From the NCBI RefSeq assembly GCF_000215955.2, contig NZ_AFNV02000016.1, positions 40,633 through 104,632 on the forward strand: DNA of 64,000 bases, written 5' to 3'. Source of the DNA: Salinisphaera shabanensis E1L3A (GTDB taxonomy: Bacteria; Pseudomonadota; Gammaproteobacteria; Nevskiales; Salinisphaeraceae). The notes below the pieces were generated by a model, which did no database searches, had not been told where the DNA came from, and saw only the letters and a list, made by a program, of their open reading frames with translations. The translations under genes were made by a program, and so were the position numbers. Below are positions 29,767 to 38,468 of this stretch, piece by piece (positions within the stretch are counted from its first letter, which is position 1; every line of letters starts with the position of its first letter).

Positions 29767-30459
29767 GTGGCGGATACCGAGCCCACAGCGTCCGGGCTGC
29801 GCGAATTTCATGATCGACTGGGTCAAGCCTACGGGCCGCAGCGTTGGTGGCCGGTTCAGGATGCTGACAACCCGCGCTTCGAGATTCTGGTGGGCGCGGT
29901 GCTCACCCAGCATACGGCCTGGACGAACGTGGAAATCGCGATCGCCGGATTGCGCAAGGCGGGGCCGCTCACGGCCGAAGCACTACTGGCCCACGATGAT
30001 CTGCCAGCGCTGATTCGCCGCGCGGGGCCGCATAACATCAAGGCCAAACGACTGCGCGCGCTATGCGCGTGGTTCGTCGAACAAGGCGGCTTCGAGGGGT
30101 TGCAGACACGCGACAGCGACACCCTGCGCCGCGAGCTGCTGGCGCTGCACGGCATTGGCCATGAAACCGCAGACGTGATCCTGCTCTATGCGTTCCAGCG
30201 CCCGGCGTTCGTCGCCGATGCGTATGCCTTTCGCATCATGGAGCGCTATGGCTGGGCGCGCGGCACGCGCAACTACGAGCGCATGCGCCGATCGATTGAA
30301 GCTGTCGGCCCCGAGGACGACGCGCCCTTTTACGACGAGTTGCATGCGTTGATCGTGGCCCATGCGAAACAGCGTTGCCACAAGCGCGAGCCGGACTGTG
30401 CATGCTGTGTACTCAATGATTGCTGCGATCACGGGCGAGGCTGGGTCGCAGCCCGCTGA
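29767..30459 (+). CDS. HhH-GPD DNA glycosylase, EndoIII-related (MagIII/COG2231-like)
   Basis: The 230-residue protein has the endonuclease III fold with helix-hairpin-helix LHGIGHETADVI and the catalytic aspartate in FVADAYAFRI. The lyase lysine of EndoIII is replaced by Glu in GIGHETAD. Four C-terminal cysteines spaced C-X6-C-X2-C-X5-C can hold a 4Fe-4S cluster. The pattern resembles MagIII-type 3-methyladenine glycosylases, so monofunctional excision of damaged bases is the best guess. GTG 29767 directly follows the rluB stop. Confidence 0.82.
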   Translation: MADTEPTASGLREFHDRLGQAYGPQRWWPVQDADNPRFEILVGAVLTQHTAWTNVEIAIAGLRKAGPLTAEALLAHDDLPALIRRAGPHNIKAKRLRALCAWFVEQGGFEGLQTRDSDTLRRELLALHGIGHETADVILLYAFQRPAFVADAYAFRIMERYGWARGTRNYERMRRSIEAVGPEDDAPFYDELHALIVAHAKQRCHKREPDCACCVLNDCCDHGRGWVAAR

Positions 30460-30796
30460 TCACCGCCGAAATGCTCTACATGAGCCGCTTAGGTTGGGGA
30501 CGCCGCAGGCCGTAAGCCCGCATGGAACCGCAGGCATTGCCGGTTCAAGCCATGAGCCTTTTCGCACTCACGAGTTTGTCGGACCTCTTGTCTCGCACGG
30601 CAGTGCGAAACCCCAAGCCTGCATTCGCCTGAGCGTTGATCCAGCTTCATGGACTGGCTTAGGCCAAAGACCGTAGGTCTGCCTGAAGCGGTCGCTTTCG
30701 CCCGGTCAGACCATAAAGGCTGAATCGCCGCCGCGAATCACGTCCGTGTTGCATGCTCGGCACGAATTGTGACGACAGGTGGCGACCGCCCATCGA
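30460..30796. other. 337-nt convergent intergenic region with long inverted repeat
   Basis: Between the convergent glycosylase and SDR genes no coding frame is convincing. TTTCGCACT (30560-30568) and AGTGCGAAA (30602-30610) are perfect 9-bp arms 33 bases apart. Two loosely similar blocks beginning CTTAGG (near 30488 and 30656) contain short GGCCGTAAGCC and AGACCGTAGGTCT hairpins. No T-rich terminator is apparent. Possibly a degraded repeat or untranslated 3' structure. Confidence 0.4.
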
Positions 30797-31549
30797 TTAT
30801 GCTGCGATCGGCTGTCCGTCCGCGCCGACGATCTGGCCGGTCGTGCCGCGCGCGGCGGCCGACAGCAGATGCACGTAAGTGTCGGCAATGGTTTCCGGCG
30901 GCTGGGCCGCGAGGTCTTCGGTCGGGAACGCCTTGGCGCGTAGCGGTGTCTGGCGCGGACCGGGGTCGATACCGTTGAAGCGCAGCCGATCGGTTTGTTC
31001 GTGCTCGATGGCAAACATCTTCACCAGCGAGCTAAGTCCGGCCTTGCTCACGCCGTAGGCACCCCAGAACGCCTTGGGGGTCGCGGCGGCCTCGTCGAGC
31101 GTGAACACCACCGAGGCATCCTCCACGGATTGCAGCAGGGGCAGGCAGATCTGGGTGAGGGTAAAGGCAGCCGTCAGATTGATATGCATGATCCGCTGCC
31201 AGCCATCGACGGGATGCGTGGCCAGGGGCATGAGCCCGTCGAAGCGAGCGGCCAGATGGACCAGGCCGTCGAGATGCCCGCAATCGGCAGCAATGCCGTC
31301 GACCAGACGCTGGTAGTCGTCTTCGCCGGCGCGGGTGACGTCGAGCGGAAACAGCGCGGGCTCCGGGCTGCCATCGGCAACGATGGCATCGAACACGGGC
31401 GTAAGCGTGCGCTCGCGCCGGCCCAGCAGTACGCACTCGGCGCCGGCCGCGGCCACCGCGCGCGCCACGACGGCGCCCAGGCCGCCGCCCGCGCCGGTAA
31501 TGAGAATCACGCGGTCGGCCAGCGGTTTGGAATCGGAAGGTACAGTCAT
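30797..31549 (-). CDS. short-chain dehydrogenase/reductase, YciK-like
   Basis: The 250-residue protein has the SDR Rossmann motif TGAGGGLG and the YxxxK pair in WGAYGVSKAGL. The normal catalytic serine region (TSSSV in YciK) reads TLDEAAAT, so the serine appears to be replaced by acidic residues. Position beside mupP-ubiG-mtaD matches the Pseudomonas order, where a YciK-type SDR occupies this slot. Substrate unknown. It lies 20 nt downstream of mupP on the same strand. Confidence 0.85.
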   Translation of the reverse strand: MTVPSDSKPLADRVILITGAGGGLGAVVARAVAAAGAECVLLGRRERTLTPVFDAIVADGSPEPALFPLDVTRAGEDDYQRLVDGIAADCGHLDGLVHLAARFDGLMPLATHPVDGWQRIMHINLTAAFTLTQICLPLLQSVEDASVVFTLDEAAATPKAFWGAYGVSKAGLSSLVKMFAIEHEQTDRLRFNGIDPGPRQTPLRAKAFPTEDLAAQPPETIADTYVHLLSAAARGTTGQIVGADGQPIAA

Positions 31550-31569
31550 TGAGCGTGGGTCGTTCGGTT

Positions 31570-32271
31570 TCAGGTCGGGTGGGCGCCGGCGACGGCCTGG
31601 GCATCGAGTTGTTCGAGGGCGGCCGGCAGGCCGGCTACGCTATCGATTACCACGTCAGCCTGCCAGCCGTGGATATCGTCGCCCGGCGGAATATAGCCGT
31701 AGGCCACGCCAATGGTCGCCATGCCGGCAACACGGCCGGCTTCGATATCGCGATCCGAATCGCCGATATAGACACAGCGGGCCGGTTCGATGCCGATGCG
31801 TTCGCAGGCCAGATACATGGGCGCCGGATCGGGTTTGGCCACGCCGGCGCTGTCGCCGCCGATAACGCAGCCCGGCGGCGGGTCGAAGTTCATATGATCC
31901 ATCAGCGGCAGCGCGAGGGCTTCCATCTTGTTGGTGACCACACCCCAGGCCAGGCCGCTGTCAGCGAGTCGGCGCACGAATTCGCGCATGCCGTCGAACG
32001 GCTGCGTGTCGCGCGTCATGCGCTGGCGGTAGGTTTCGATAAACAGATCGTAGCTGGCGCGATAGTCGGCGTCATCGGGCCTTAGGTCGAGGCCCTTGCT
32101 GAGCATGCCGCGCCCGCCGAACGAGCACATCGGTGCCAGCTCGTGTAGCGGCATCGCTTCTAGACCGCGGGCGATGCGCATATCGTTGATCGCGCCGGCC
32201 AGATCCGGTGCGGTATCGAGCAGGGTGCCGTCGAGATCGAACAGCACCGCATCGAAGGCCTGTAACTTCAT
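31570..32271 (-). CDS. mupP: HAD phosphatase, probable N-acetylmuramic acid 6-phosphate phosphatase MupP
   Basis: The 233-residue HAD protein begins MKLQAFDAVLFDLDGTLLDT. It has WGVVTNK (motif II), KPDPAPMYLACE (motif III lysine) and IGDSDRDIEAGRVAGM (motif IV), with GYIPPGDDIHGWQADVVID near the end. It would often be labelled phosphoglycolate phosphatase Gph. Sequence details and its place next to ubiG match P. putida/P. aeruginosa MupP, which dephosphorylates MurNAc-6-P in the AmgK/MurU recycling route. The start overlaps the ubiG stop as ATGA. Confidence 0.8.
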   Translation of the reverse strand: MKLQAFDAVLFDLDGTLLDTAPDLAGAINDMRIARGLEAMPLHELAPMCSFGGRGMLSKGLDLRPDDADYRASYDLFIETYRQRMTRDTQPFDGMREFVRRLADSGLAWGVVTNKMEALALPLMDHMNFDPPPGCVIGGDSAGVAKPDPAPMYLACERIGIEPARCVYIGDSDRDIEAGRVAGMATIGVAYGYIPPGDDIHGWQADVVIDSVAGLPAALEQLDAQAVAGAHPT

Positions 32272-32978
32272 GCGTGGCTCGCGGCGGGTTTGCGTGCGTG
32301 CAGGAAGTAGTTCACATCCGGGCGCTGCGTGAGCGAGGCGCGACGGGTGAGCGGGTTGTAGTGCATACCGGCAATCTCGGCGATTTCCAGCTGCGAGCGC
32401 CGACACCAGGCGCCCAGCTCCGACGGACGAATCAGCTTGTTGTATTCGTGGGTGCCACGCGGCAGCAGCCCGAGCACGTACTCGGCGCCGCCGATCGCCA
32501 GCAGCCAAGCCTTGGCGCTGCGGTTGATGGTGGAGAAGAATAGATCGCCGCCGGGGGCGGTGAGCATGGCGCAGTCGTCGACCACATAGGCCGGCGTATC
32601 GACATGTTCGAGCATTTCGTAGCAGACGACGATGTCGAAGGCGCCGGGCAATTCGCGCATCAGGTCGCGGCTGGAGACACAGCGATAGTCGATATCCAGC
32701 TCACTTTGTTCGGCATGCGCCTTGGCGGCTTCGATGAGTTCGGGCGCCAGATCCAGTCCGGTCACCTTGGCACCGCGGCGGGCCAGCGCTTCCGAGAGAA
32801 TACCGGCGCCACAGCCCACGTCGAGCACGCGCTTGCCGGCCAGCGACGCGCGTCGGTCGATGAAATCCGTGCGCAGCGGGTTGATATCGTGCAGCGGGCG
32901 CATTTCGCCCGAGGCGTCCCACCAGTGTTCGGCGAGACGGCCGAATTTCGCCAGTTCGGCGTTCTGATCGCTTGTCAT
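32268..32978 (-). CDS. ubiG: bifunctional 3-demethylubiquinone O-methyltransferase/2-polyprenyl-6-hydroxyphenol methylase
   Basis: The 236-residue SAM-dependent enzyme carries out both O-methylations of ubiquinone synthesis. Motif I is LDVGCGAGILSEALARRG, with family motifs WWDASGEMRPLHDINPLR and VVCYEMLEHV. The start overlaps the mtaD stop by four bases (ATGA), and its stop overlaps the mupP start, so the three genes are translationally coupled. Confidence 0.95.
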   Translation of the reverse strand: MTSDQNAELAKFGRLAEHWWDASGEMRPLHDINPLRTDFIDRRASLAGKRVLDVGCGAGILSEALARRGAKVTGLDLAPELIEAAKAHAEQSELDIDYRCVSSRDLMRELPGAFDIVVCYEMLEHVDTPAYVVDDCAMLTAPGGDLFFSTINRSAKAWLLAIGGAEYVLGLLPRGTHEYNKLIRPSELGAWCRRSQLEIAEIAGMHYNPLTRRASLTQRPDVNYFLHARKPAASHA

Positions 32979-34306
32979 GAGGCGTCCTTTGAATGGGCAG
33001 CGAGCTTGTGTTGCCAGGCGATAGCACGAGCCTTGATATCCGCTTCGTCGATTGTGGTGAGCTGGCGGTCGGCGAGCAGGCGCTGGCCGGCGACCCAGGT
33101 ATCGCTAACCTGTTCGCGGATCACGTTGTAGACGAGCGCGGCAATCGGATCGAAGACGGGCTGGGTTTCGAGCGCGTCGAGATCGATGGCGCACAGGTCG
33201 GCCATCTTGCCGGGCTCGATCGAGCCAGTGGTATCGGCAATGCCGAGCGCTTCGGCGCCGCCCAGGGTGGCCATGCGCAGCACCGTATCGGCGCTGACCG
33301 CGCCCGCGTCGTCGGCGGCGACCTTGCCGATGAAGGCGGCGGTACGCATCTCGCCGATCATGTCGAGATCGTTGTTCGAGGCCGCGCCGTCGGTGCCGAG
33401 CGCGACATTGATACCGGCATCGATGAGCCGCTGTACCGGACACAGTCCGCTGGCCAGCTTGAGATTGGATTCGGGCGAATGCAGCACGTGTACGCCGTTA
33501 CGTGCGCACAGCGTGATCTCGTCGTCGGTGAGCCGGGTCATGTGGACCGCGAGAAAGTTCGGTGTCAGCAGACCCAGGTCGTCGAGGCGTGCGAGCGGGC
33601 GCTGGCCGTGCTTTTCCTGGGCATCGGCGACTTCGAAAGCGGTCTCGTGCACGTGCATGTGCACACGCAGATCCATTTCGTCGGCATAGGTCCGAATCTT
33701 TTTCAGTGGCGCATCGGAGACGGTATAGGGCGCATGCGGTGCAAACACGGTCGAAATCCGATCATGCCCGCGCCAGGCATCGCGCAGTGCCAGGCCTTTT
33801 TCCAGATACTCGTCGGCGTTGGCGGCCCAGACGGTGGGGAAGTCGATCACGATCATGCCCACGGTTGCACGCATGCCGGCGGCTTCCACGCGCTCGGCGA
33901 CCACATCCGCGAAGAAATACATATCGTTGAAGCAGGTCGTGCCGCCACGCAGCATTTCGGCCATGGCCAGATCGGTGCCGTCGGCCACGAATTCGGGCGA
34001 CATGAATTCGCTTTCCACCGGCCAGATATATTCCGTCAGCCACGGCATGAGCGGCAGATCGTCGGCAATGCCGCGCATGAGGTTCATCGCGGCATGGGTG
34101 TGGGTATTGATCAGCCCGGGAATGAGCAGGTGCGTGTCGCGATCGATGACTTCACTGGCATCAAAGCGCGTGCAGGCTTCTTCGCTGGGCAGAACCGCTT
34201 CGATCATGCCGTGATGAATGGCCACGGCATGGTTTTCCAGCAGCCGTGAACCGCCGCTAATCGGGGCGACCCAGCGGGCATGAATAAGGGTATCGATCTG
34301 GCGCAT
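32975..34306 (-). CDS. mtaD: 5-methylthioadenosine/S-adenosylhomocysteine deaminase
   Basis: The 443-residue amidohydrolase deaminates MTA/SAH. Metal ligands appear in LINTHTHAAMNLMRG, HVHETAFE and ALGTDGAASNNDLDM, with substrate-region HAPYTVSDAPL. It heads the mtaD-ubiG-mupP-yciK series and is divergent from gyrA. In Pseudomonas mtnA lies between gyrA and mtaD; here it is absent. Confidence 0.9.
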   Translation of the reverse strand: MRQIDTLIHARWVAPISGGSRLLENHAVAIHHGMIEAVLPSEEACTRFDASEVIDRDTHLLIPGLINTHTHAAMNLMRGIADDLPLMPWLTEYIWPVESEFMSPEFVADGTDLAMAEMLRGGTTCFNDMYFFADVVAERVEAAGMRATVGMIVIDFPTVWAANADEYLEKGLALRDAWRGHDRISTVFAPHAPYTVSDAPLKKIRTYADEMDLRVHMHVHETAFEVADAQEKHGQRPLARLDDLGLLTPNFLAVHMTRLTDDEITLCARNGVHVLHSPESNLKLASGLCPVQRLIDAGINVALGTDGAASNNDLDMIGEMRTAAFIGKVAADDAGAVSADTVLRMATLGGAEALGIADTTGSIEPGKMADLCAIDLDALETQPVFDPIAALVYNVIREQVSDTWVAGQRLLADRQLTTIDEADIKARAIAWQHKLAAHSKDAS

Positions 34307-34522
34307 GAAAACGGGCGATCAGTGGGGAGCGCGAACGCCCGCCACTCTAGCGCAATCAAGCGGTTTTGGCACACGTGCTGTGCTAACATGACCGGCTTTA
34401 CGCGACGGCGCTGAACCGCGTTGGACGACCGGCGAACGCCGCCGGATAGTGCCGACTCCCAGCCCGTGGATACGCACCGAACGCGGCCTGCTACTGCGGG
34501 CTGCTCGAACGAAAACAAGTCT

Positions 34523-37201
34523 ATGGCCGACGTCGCAAAAGAGATTCTTTCGATCAATCTAGAAGACGAGATGCGCCAGTCGTATCTCGACTACGCCATG
34601 AGCGTGATCGTCGGGCGTGCACTGCCCGATGTGCGCGACGGGCTCAAGCCGGTGCATCGGCGCGTGCTCTACGCCATGCGCGAGCTCGGCAACGACTGGA
34701 ACAAGCCCTACAAGAAGTCGGCCCGCGTGGTCGGCGACGTGATCGGTAAATACCACCCGCATGGCGATTCGGCCGTCTACGACACGATCGTACGCATGGC
34801 GCAGGATTTCTCCATGCGTTATGTGCTGGTCGATGGCCAGGGCAACTTCGGCTCCATCGACGGCGACGCGCCGGCGGCGATGCGTTATACCGAAGTGCGC
34901 ATGGCCCGGCTCGCGCACGAAATTCTGGCCGATATCGAAAAGGATACGGTCGATTTCATTCCGAACTACGACGAATCCGAGTCCGAGCCCGCGGTTCTGC
35001 CCACGCGTCTGCCGAACCTGCTGGTCAACGGCGGTACCGGTATCGCGGTCGGTATGGCGACCAACATCCCGCCGCATAACCTCACGGAAGTCGTGAATGC
35101 GGTGCTCGCGGTCATGGACGACCCGCAGATCAGCATCGCGGGTCTGATGGAACACGTGCCGGGCCCGGATTTTCCCACCGCTGCAATGATCAACGGCGCC
35201 GACGGTATTCGCGAGGCCTACGAAACCGGCCGCGGGCGTATCTATATGCGGGCCCGCGCGCACTTCGAGGACGTCGACGAGCGCGGCAAGCAGTCGATCG
35301 TGGTCACCGAGCTGCCGTATCAGGTCAACAAGGCGCGGCTGCTGGAAAAGATTGCCGAGCTGGTCAAGGACAAGCGCATCGAGGGCATTACCGAGTTGCG
35401 CGATGAGTCCGACAAGGACGGTATGCGCATGGTCGTCGAGCTGCGCCGCGGCGAAACGCCCGAGGTCGTGCTCAACAATCTGTATCGCCATTCGCAGATG
35501 CAGACCGTGTTCGGCATCAACATGGTCGCGCTCGGCGACGGCCAGCCGCGCACGCTCAATCTCAAGCAGCTGCTCGAAGCCTTCATTCGGCATCGGCGCG
35601 AGGTGGTCACCCGGCGCACCCAGTACGAACTGGCCAAGGCGCGTGCGCGCGCCCATGTGCTGGAAGGGTTGACCATCGCGCTGGCGAACATCGATGAAGT
35701 GATCGCGCTCATCAAGGCCTCCAGCGGGCCGGCCGAAGCGCGCGAAGCGCTGATCAATCGCGAGTGGCCGCCGGGTCAGGTCGTGGACATGCTCGACCGC
35801 GCGGGCGCGGAATCGTCGCGCCCGGCCGATCTGTCCAAGGCGTACGGACTGCAGGAAAACGGCAGTTATCGCCTGACCGAGACCCAGGCCCAGGCGATTC
35901 TCGACCTGCGTCTGCATCGGCTCACCGGCCTCGAGCAGAGCAAGATCATCGAGGAATTCGAACAGCTACTCGACAAGATCGCCGATTACATCGAGATCCT
36001 GTCCAATATGGCGCGGCTGTTCGAAGTCATCCGCGAAGAGCTGGAGGCGATTCGGCGCGACTACGGCGACGAACGCAAGACCGAGATTCTCGACAGCCAT
36101 CTGGATCTGACCACGGCCGACCTGATTGCGCCGGAAGACGTGGTTGTGACGCTTACCCATGAAGGCTATGTGAAGTCTCAGCCGCTGGATGCCTATCGCG
36201 CTCAGCGTCGCGGTGGGCGCGGCAAGTCGGCAACCCAGACCAAGGACGCCGATTTCATCGATAAGCTCTGGGTGGCACATACGCACGACACGCTGCTGTG
36301 CTTCTCGTCGGCCGGCAAAGCGTACTGGCTCAAGGTCTACGAGCTGCCCAGCGCCGGTCGCGGCGCACGCGGCAAGCCCATCGTCAATCTGTTGCCGCTG
36401 GAGGCCGACGAGCGTATCTCCCAGGTGTTGCCGATCAAGGACTTCAGCACCAGTCAGAACGTGTTCTTCGCTACGCGTAACGGCACGGTCAAAAAGACCG
36501 CGCTTGAACAGTTCTCGCGCCCGCGTTCGAACGGCATCATTGCCATCGATCTGCGCGACGACGACGCGCTAGTGGGCGTGGACCTGACCGGGGGCGACGA
36601 CGAGCTGATGCTGTTCTCTTCCGGCGGCAAGGTGATTCGTTTTGCCGAACGGGATGTCCGCGAGATGGGCCGCAACGCTGCGGGCGTACGCGGTATTCGG
36701 CTGCCCGAGGACGAGGCCGATGCGGCCGTGATCGCGCTCATCGTGATCCGCGACGGCGATATTCTCACCGTCACCGAGCAGGGCTACGGCAAACGCACGC
36801 CAGTGGGCGATTACCCGTTGCGCGGCCGCGGCGGCCAGGGCGTGTTGTCGCTCAAGCAGTCGGACAAGAGTGGCGCGGTCGTGGGTGCCACTCAGGTGCT
36901 CGAAGACGATGAAATCATGCTGATATCCAATATGGGTACGCTGATTCGCACCGCGGTGGCCGAAATTTCGGTGCTCGGACGTAACACGCAAGGCGTACGC
37001 ATTATTCGCGTGGCCGACGATCAGCACCTGGTCGGCGTCGATCGCATCATCACTGACGAGGAAGAGGACGATGATGGCGCCAGCGATATCGAGGGCGCGG
37101 TCGCGCAAGACAGCGACGCCGCCGACTCGAACGCCGATGACAGCAGCGCAGATGACGCGCCGGCCGATGACGACAACGATTCGGATCCCGCCGCGAACTA
37201 G
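34523..37201 (+). CDS. gyrA: DNA gyrase subunit A
   Basis: The 892-residue subunit cuts and rejoins DNA during supercoiling. The active tyrosine is Y122 ([12 protein letters not shown]). The quinolone-determining region keeps S83 and D87 ([10 protein letters not shown]), the susceptible wild type, with numbering equal to E. coli. The C-terminal beta-pinwheel includes the GyrA box QRRGGRG, and the protein ends in a long acidic tail. ATG 34523 ([18 protein letters not shown]) matches the family start, although the frame is open from 34421. It leads the run to cmk. Confidence 0.97.
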   Translation: MADVAKEILSINLEDEMRQSYLDYAMSVIVGRALPDVRDGLKPVHRRVLYAMRELGNDWNKPYKKSARVVGDVIGKYHPHGDSAVYDTIVRMAQDFSMRYVLVDGQGNFGSIDGDAPAAMRYTEVRMARLAHEILADIEKDTVDFIPNYDESESEPAVLPTRLPNLLVNGGTGIAVGMATNIPPHNLTEVVNAVLAVMDDPQISIAGLMEHVPGPDFPTAAMINGADGIREAYETGRGRIYMRARAHFEDVDERGKQSIVVTELPYQVNKARLLEKIAELVKDKRIEGITELRDESDKDGMRMVVELRRGETPEVVLNNLYRHSQMQTVFGINMVALGDGQPRTLNLKQLLEAFIRHRREVVTRRTQYELAKARARAHVLEGLTIALANIDEVIALIKASSGPAEAREALINREWPPGQVVDMLDRAGAESSRPADLSKAYGLQENGSYRLTETQAQAILDLRLHRLTGLEQSKIIEEFEQLLDKIADYIEILSNMARLFEVIREELEAIRRDYGDERKTEILDSHLDLTTADLIAPEDVVVTLTHEGYVKSQPLDAYRAQRRGGRGKSATQTKDADFIDKLWVAHTHDTLLCFSSAGKAYWLKVYELPSAGRGARGKPIVNLLPLEADERISQVLPIKDFSTSQNVFFATRNGTVKKTALEQFSRPRSNGIIAIDLRDDDALVGVDLTGGDDELMLFSSGGKVIRFAERDVREMGRNAAGVRGIRLPEDEADAAVIALIVIRDGDILTVTEQGYGKRTPVGDYPLRGRGGQGVLSLKQSDKSGAVVGATQVLEDDEIMLISNMGTLIRTAVAEISVLGRNTQGVRIIRVADDQHLVGVDRIITDEEEDDDGASDIEGAVAQDSDAADSNADDSSADDAPADDDNDSDPAAN

Positions 37202-37242
37202 CGTTCGCGCGGTACCGTCGATTTTTAAAGGAGATTTGTTCT

Positions 37243-38328
37243 ATGGCACGCGTTTACAACTTCAGTGCAGGTCCGGCTACGCTGCCGGTCGAAGTGCTCG
37301 AAAAAGCCCAGGCCGATCTGCTCGATTGGCAGGGTACGGGCATGTCCGTCATGGAGATGAGCCATCGCGGTGACGCGTTCGTTTCCATCGCGGAAAAAGC
37401 CACGCAGGATCTGCGCAAGCTGCTGAATGTGCCCGAGGGCTATAGCGTGCTGTTCCTGCAGGGCGGGGCCGCCGGTCAGTTCGCCGGCGTACCGCTCAAT
37501 CTCATGGGCAGCTCGCAGAAAGCCGACTACATCATCAACGGCAGCTGGGGTAAGAAAGCGGTCAAGGAAGCCGGCAAGTACGGTGATGCCCAGGTCGCGG
37601 CCAACTCGGCCGTCGACGGTGCCTTTACGGACGTGCCCGCGCGTGCCGACTGGCAGCTGCGCGACGATGCGGCCTATGTGCACTACACGCCCAACGAAAC
37701 GATCGAGGGCATTGAATACCCGGACGTGCCCGATACGGGTAACGTGCCGCTGGTCGGCGACTGGTCGTCGGCGTTTCTGTCCAAGCCGATCGACGTGTCC
37801 AAATACGGCGTGATCTATGCCGGCGCGCAGAAGAACGCCGGCCCGGCCGGGGTCACCATGGTGATCGTGCGTGACGATCTCATGGGCAACCCGCAGTCCG
37901 GGGTGCCGATGGTGCTGGATTACAAGAAGCAGGCCGATGCGGATTCCATGCTCAACACCCCGCCGTGTTTCGCCTGGTACATGGCCGGTCTGACCTTCGA
38001 ATGGATTCTGGCCAACGGCGGTCTGGAAGGCATGGCCGAACGCAACCAGCGCAAGGCCGACAAGCTCTACGGCTTCATCGACAGTTCGGATTTCTATAGC
38101 AACCCGGTGGCGCCGCAGGCGCGCTCGCGCATGAATGTGCCGTTCCTGCTGGCCAACGATGAACTTAACAAGACGTTCCTGGCCCAGGCTGATGAAGCCG
38201 GGCTATGCACGCTCAAGGGGCACCGTTCGGTTGGCGGTATGCGTGCCTCGATCTACAACGCGATGCCGGAAGAAGGCGTCGACGCGCTGATCGATTTCAT
38301 GCGCGGCTTCGAGAAGGCCAACGGTTAG
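37243..38328 (+). CDS. serC: phosphoserine aminotransferase
   Basis: The 361-residue PLP enzyme converts 3-phosphohydroxypyruvate to phosphoserine and also serves pyridoxal synthesis. It begins ARVYNFSAGPATLPVEVLEK, and the PLP lysine is about K197 in YAGAQKNAGPAGVT. The end has RASIYNAMPEEGVDALIDFM. A strong AAGGAG ribosome-binding site precedes it. It follows gyrA by 41 nt, as in Pseudomonas. Confidence 0.96.
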   Translation: MARVYNFSAGPATLPVEVLEKAQADLLDWQGTGMSVMEMSHRGDAFVSIAEKATQDLRKLLNVPEGYSVLFLQGGAAGQFAGVPLNLMGSSQKADYIINGSWGKKAVKEAGKYGDAQVAANSAVDGAFTDVPARADWQLRDDAAYVHYTPNETIEGIEYPDVPDTGNVPLVGDWSSAFLSKPIDVSKYGVIYAGAQKNAGPAGVTMVIVRDDLMGNPQSGVPMVLDYKKQADADSMLNTPPCFAWYMAGLTFEWILANGGLEGMAERNQRKADKLYGFIDSSDFYSNPVAPQARSRMNVPFLLANDELNKTFLAQADEAGLCTLKGHRSVGGMRASIYNAMPEEGVDALIDFMRGFEKANG

Positions 38329-38468
38329 GTCAGGAATCGATCGCAGAGGACGCCGGTTACGCAGACGGTCAAGACCGAAGCCCGTATTTCGGGCAGTGTC
38401 CTGGACCCGTGTAATCCGCGAAACCTGCGAATGACGTTTTACGAGAATTCGCGGACAAAGGTTTTTCC

